This document shows, in pieces, positions 60,474 to 64,000 of a stretch of DNA of 64,000 bases (the stretch's first letter is position 1; every line of letters starts with the position of its first letter). The translations under genes and the position numbers were made by a program. The stretch comes from Prunella strophiata (lineage: Eukaryota > Chordata > Aves > Passeriformes > Prunellidae). The notes beneath the pieces are model-generated. The model was not told the DNA's origin, searched no databases, and was given only the letters and a program-made list of their open reading frames with translations. The DNA lies in the NCBI GenBank assembly GCA_036583965.1, contig JAZBQD010000015.1, positions 85,883,309 through 85,947,308 on the forward strand, in the 5' to 3' direction.

Positions 60474-63400
60474 TGTGTTCTGCTATATGTCAAGTTGTTT
60501 TAAAAATTTCCTGGCATTTTTATCATTAGGTTATTAGAACTGAATATGCCTCTTTTCTTGCCTATTGGTGGATCTTTTCTATGTCATGACATTCTTTCAG
60601 AAACAACCTTCCTTCAAAATTTCTTTCAGCCTCTGATCATTTGAAAAATGCTTTTTAATTTTTTTAAAAATTTAGATTGACTAACACTAAGTCAACTGAT
60701 CCTAGAAAAGATGAGGAAAAACTTACATATTTCATGATTAGCTGTTCCTGTAGATTTTTTAAGGTATCATGAATATCAGCATCATATTAGCTGACTTAAA
60801 AAAACTATTTTTAAGCCAAACTACAAAAGGATAAAATTAATATTTCCAGTGCTCCTAAAACCTAAAACAAAACAAAAAAAAAATTCAAATACTTTAGTTT
60901 TCTAAGAAAGATCCAACTGAAAAATGTCTTTAAGTGACAGAGAAAAGATTAAACTATATTAAGATATATGTTAAGAAAAGTGAGAGTTTTGCACAGGAAT
61001 CTTTAAAGCTCTAAAAAGCCCTCTTGCTCTTTCTCTCTGAAAATAAATGTGGTTAATCTGTCTATCTGAAAAAAAAATCATTAAACAATTATTCCTAAAT
61101 AATTTTGTGCTAGTTGAAGACAGAGATATGCCAGGTAGAAAGCAAATATCTAAACTCATTTACTGATTTGCATCACAAAAAAAGAGAGTGAAATTAAGTT
61201 TATTCTTGGTGTTCTAGTGGGACACTCTCTTCCCCATAACAATTAATTTGGCTAATAATCAGGCTAAACTAATTTTGTCACCCACAATAACAGGTGAAAA
61301 TCAAAAGCATACTACAGTATGAGAGCGGCTTATGTTACTTCATTGCACATTATAAATACACATCACCCAAATAAAAATTAATGAGATGGTAAAGGATTTT
61401 TCAGTATATATTTCAGTTGAATGTGCAACTCATGAATGAATTATGGAGGTCAGTCCAAATATGTGCTGACAATATGTGTTGCAGAACAAGAGCATTGATG
61501 CTGCCAATGTCCAGCTTTCAGAAATCATGAGTTGGGTCACTGAATACTGAAGTCAATTACAACCCCAGAAGTTTACTAAAGAAAAAAAAAAACTGCTTAA
61601 AGTTTTACTTGCTTGTCTTTTCGATTGTGGACCCTGAAGAGTCAAATCCTTAAATTTTTCTCTACAGCTGTATGATCAATAAGTGCACAATATTAAAATG
61701 AAAGTCGAAGATAATCTTTTAACCACTTAATTGTAAGAATGTGTTTCTAGGAAAAAAAAAAATACCCAAATACCTGATCTTTATAAAAATGGTAATAAAA
61801 CTGTAGGAGCTAGAAATGATCTGATGTAAATGTAGGGATTTCCACTTTAGTATGTTGCATCTTGTAGTTTTCAGCAATTTTATTAAGATAATTGATTTTC
61901 TTTCTCCACTTGTAAAGTGTGAACCTTAATTAGTGAACCCTTGTTCCATTAATTCAGGTGAATTCAGTGGGGTCCCAGGGTATCTCTAGATTTGGTACAG
62001 ACAAACCTAACCATGTCTCTATATTAAAATATCTAGCCCAGATGTATCACCCTGCTGGTCAAACAGAGGTTTTGCCTCAGTGGCACTTGTGTGTACACTC
62101 GCTCTGTGTGGGTCTAAGGCAGAAGTGTTGATGGATTGCCAGCACCAACACCTCCTGAATGTCAAGCAAGGAAATCATTGCTGATGGAAAAAAAAAATTC
62201 TCTGGAAGGTTCCATTTAAACACACCCAGGGACCATGAAGCTGGCACCATGCTGGTGGCACCTTGCTGGCTGGAGCAGTCTCACCCATACTATGGTATCC
62301 CCATAAAGGGCAGCCTGAGCACGCTTTCCCTAATCCCATCTCCCTGCCAACACTCTCCTGCTCCCGTGCAACTGGGTGTTGCTCTGCACACCTCATCCCA
62401 GTACTGAGGGCATTTCTCCCTGGCTACCTGACCACACAGAAGGAGAACAGGCCTCCATTAGGGAAATGTATGCATTTTACAGGAGGCAGCTTGACTTTAA
62501 AAAAGAGTAAATCTCTTCCCCTGGATGTTGTGAACCAGGACGGAGAACTGATGTCTGCAGAGGTGACACGGCAGGGTAAGACGCTCACAAATTATGAGGG
62601 CAGATGTCAGTTCCAAGTGACATGTTTTCCATAACCTACTGCCTCTCTTTGTTTATCCATCAAATACAATCTATATAGCAACTGCTCATCTATTTAGTCC
62701 TGGGTAGAGCATAGAAATGCAAGTCAGATCTCAAATTTAGTTTGTCATTTGCCTTCTCAAAAGGAGATGTGATTTATGTTTATAATAAAGTATTTGAAAT
62801 GTCATTTAATAGGAAAACAAATGGCAGTTGGATTCCCATGAGCAAGAAGAGGGGATTGTGAAACTTTGAATTAAGCGTTTTATCTTATCACACTTTAAGT
62901 TACATATTTTTATTCTAATTGTAAAAATTATCTGCCTTGACATATCTTTTCCATTATTTTTGTTAAAGGGTATTCATCAGCGGTGTTAATGATGACACAA
63001 AATTTTAATATATGCATTAAACATTTAAGTTTTAATATGTTAACATGACACAGGATGTGAATAATAACAATGTTTTATATATGAAGTGAAAACATATTTT
63101 ATGCTGGAAATAGTTAGAATGCCTGGCAAGTGACTTATATCCATAACAATTTCATTTAAATATTGCTTTTGCACCCCATCTATCTTAGATGCAATTTTAT
63201 AGTCCTTTTTAAAAATTCATTTCTGCATGACCTCTTTGAGGCTGCAACTTAGTGCCTCTAGCCTACATATTCAATTGCACTTGTACTTGTTCCCATTCAA
63301 TTACCTTTCAAAGCGGAGAAACCAGCAAGTGCCCAGATCTGAGCAGCATTTACCATTCTGGGACTTTTCAGGAATTACAACTTCTGTGCCGTTACACAGT

Positions 63401-64000
63401 AATAAGGGTAAAAGGCAAGAGAAAATCCATCAAATTGCTAAAATATGATGGTCTACCAGGTTTGATTTAGATCTTCATAATTTGGGACCTCTTGGAACAG
63501 CCAGGTAGTTCCTAATATAAGATTATATTCCCTTGAATATCAGAAGATTATGATGCATATATACAACAGCTTTCCTTTTATTTCCTCATATCCTACCTTC
63601 TGACTTGTGGCTTAAAAATTATTGTCCCAATAGCATCAGGGAAAGGGATATCTTTGAAAGGATGTATTGTAAAAGGAAAGGAAATGTTTTGGTGTTTTAA
63701 TGTGCCTAAGTGGGAAAGTAATTTGCAAAAATCTCTGCAGAATTTCCATCCTCTACAGGCCTGTTATCATATGACCAAATTGTGCTGATGGAATGAAATC
63801 TCTGCTCTCTGACTTTATGCACAGCATAAATTCAGGAGTAGTTTCCATTCATGACAGTATATAAGCTTAAACAGACCTTGTACCCCAAAAGTTCACACTT
63901 TCAGTCCGTTACAGCTGCAATGTGTATTAAAAAAATATATAAATCAGAAAGCAGGCATTCTGGAGCTCCAAGGCTTCCTTACGGTGCCCATTCTTATCAT

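Larger units (their letters stand above)
51746..64000. other. Unique AT-rich non-coding stretch
   Basis: About 12 kb with no recognised gene or transposon. Simple repeats lie at 54941-54962 (TC), 57511-57537 (poly(A)) and 59969-59985 (poly(T)). A 28-bp palindrome at 60446-60473 and one candidate conserved block (59590-59830) are listed separately. The part from about 59.9 to 61.2 kb is especially AT-rich. ORFs up to 123 codons look random. Confidence 0.55.

Noticed and set aside
1..64000. CRISPR arrays, tRNA or rRNA genes, bacterial or phage genes, transposase or retroviral internal genes
   Set aside because: No spaced direct repeats, no cloverleaf or rRNA-like sequence, and no such protein similarity in any frame. 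The window is vertebrate non-coding DNA.

Overview
The window looks like non-coding DNA from a bird nuclear genome. The main evidence is the repeats. There are several CR1 LINE pieces, some with the bird-type 3' end (ATTCTATG-like octamer tail), and a solo LTR whose layout matches a well-known avian endogenous-retrovirus LTR. No mammalian-type SINEs were seen. By eye the DNA is AT-rich with few CpGs and many homopolymer or simple-repeat tracts. No open reading frame exceeds 166 codons, and none of the long ones resembles a known protein. There is no operon, tRNA, rRNA, CRISPR array or bacterial signal. The window is best read as intron or intergenic DNA of unknown locus.

Layout. 1-2348: unique AT-rich DNA. 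2349-2613: 3' end of a CR1 on the + strand. 2614-11535: unique DNA. 11536-about 11840: an LTR-like element (copy A, +). 11841-17659: unique DNA with one candidate conserved block near 13.1 kb. 17660-17945: an old CR1 reverse-transcriptase fragment (-). 17946-34930: long unique stretch with simple repeats (T26G14 at 19.5 kb, TTTG-rich tracts at 23.9 and 25.5 kb), a conserved-looking block near 28 kb, a possible 66-nt exon at 31.33 kb and another conserved-looking block near 32.4 kb. 34931-35418: CR1 (-). 36482-37070: complete solo LTR with an ACTCT duplication on each side. 37076-44350: unique DNA with a protein-like ORF at 39.8 kb, a hairpin at 42.85 kb and a possible exon at 43.54 kb. 44350-46012: a compound repeat cluster of three CR1 pieces in two orientations, with a second copy (copy B, -) of the LTR-like element found at 11.5 kb. 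46013-51229: unique DNA with simple repeats. 51230-51745: T-rich tract followed by CR1 (-). 51746-64000: unique AT-rich DNA, including a 28-bp near-perfect palindrome at 60.45 kb.

No genes can be shown to work together here. I found no exciting new biological system. The observations most worth checking are the two-copy LTR-like family (11.5 and 44.7 kb), the nested repeat cluster at 44.3-46.0 kb, the few exon-like segments, and the unique blocks that look like conserved regulatory elements. Family and domain assignments come from remembered consensus patterns, without any database search.
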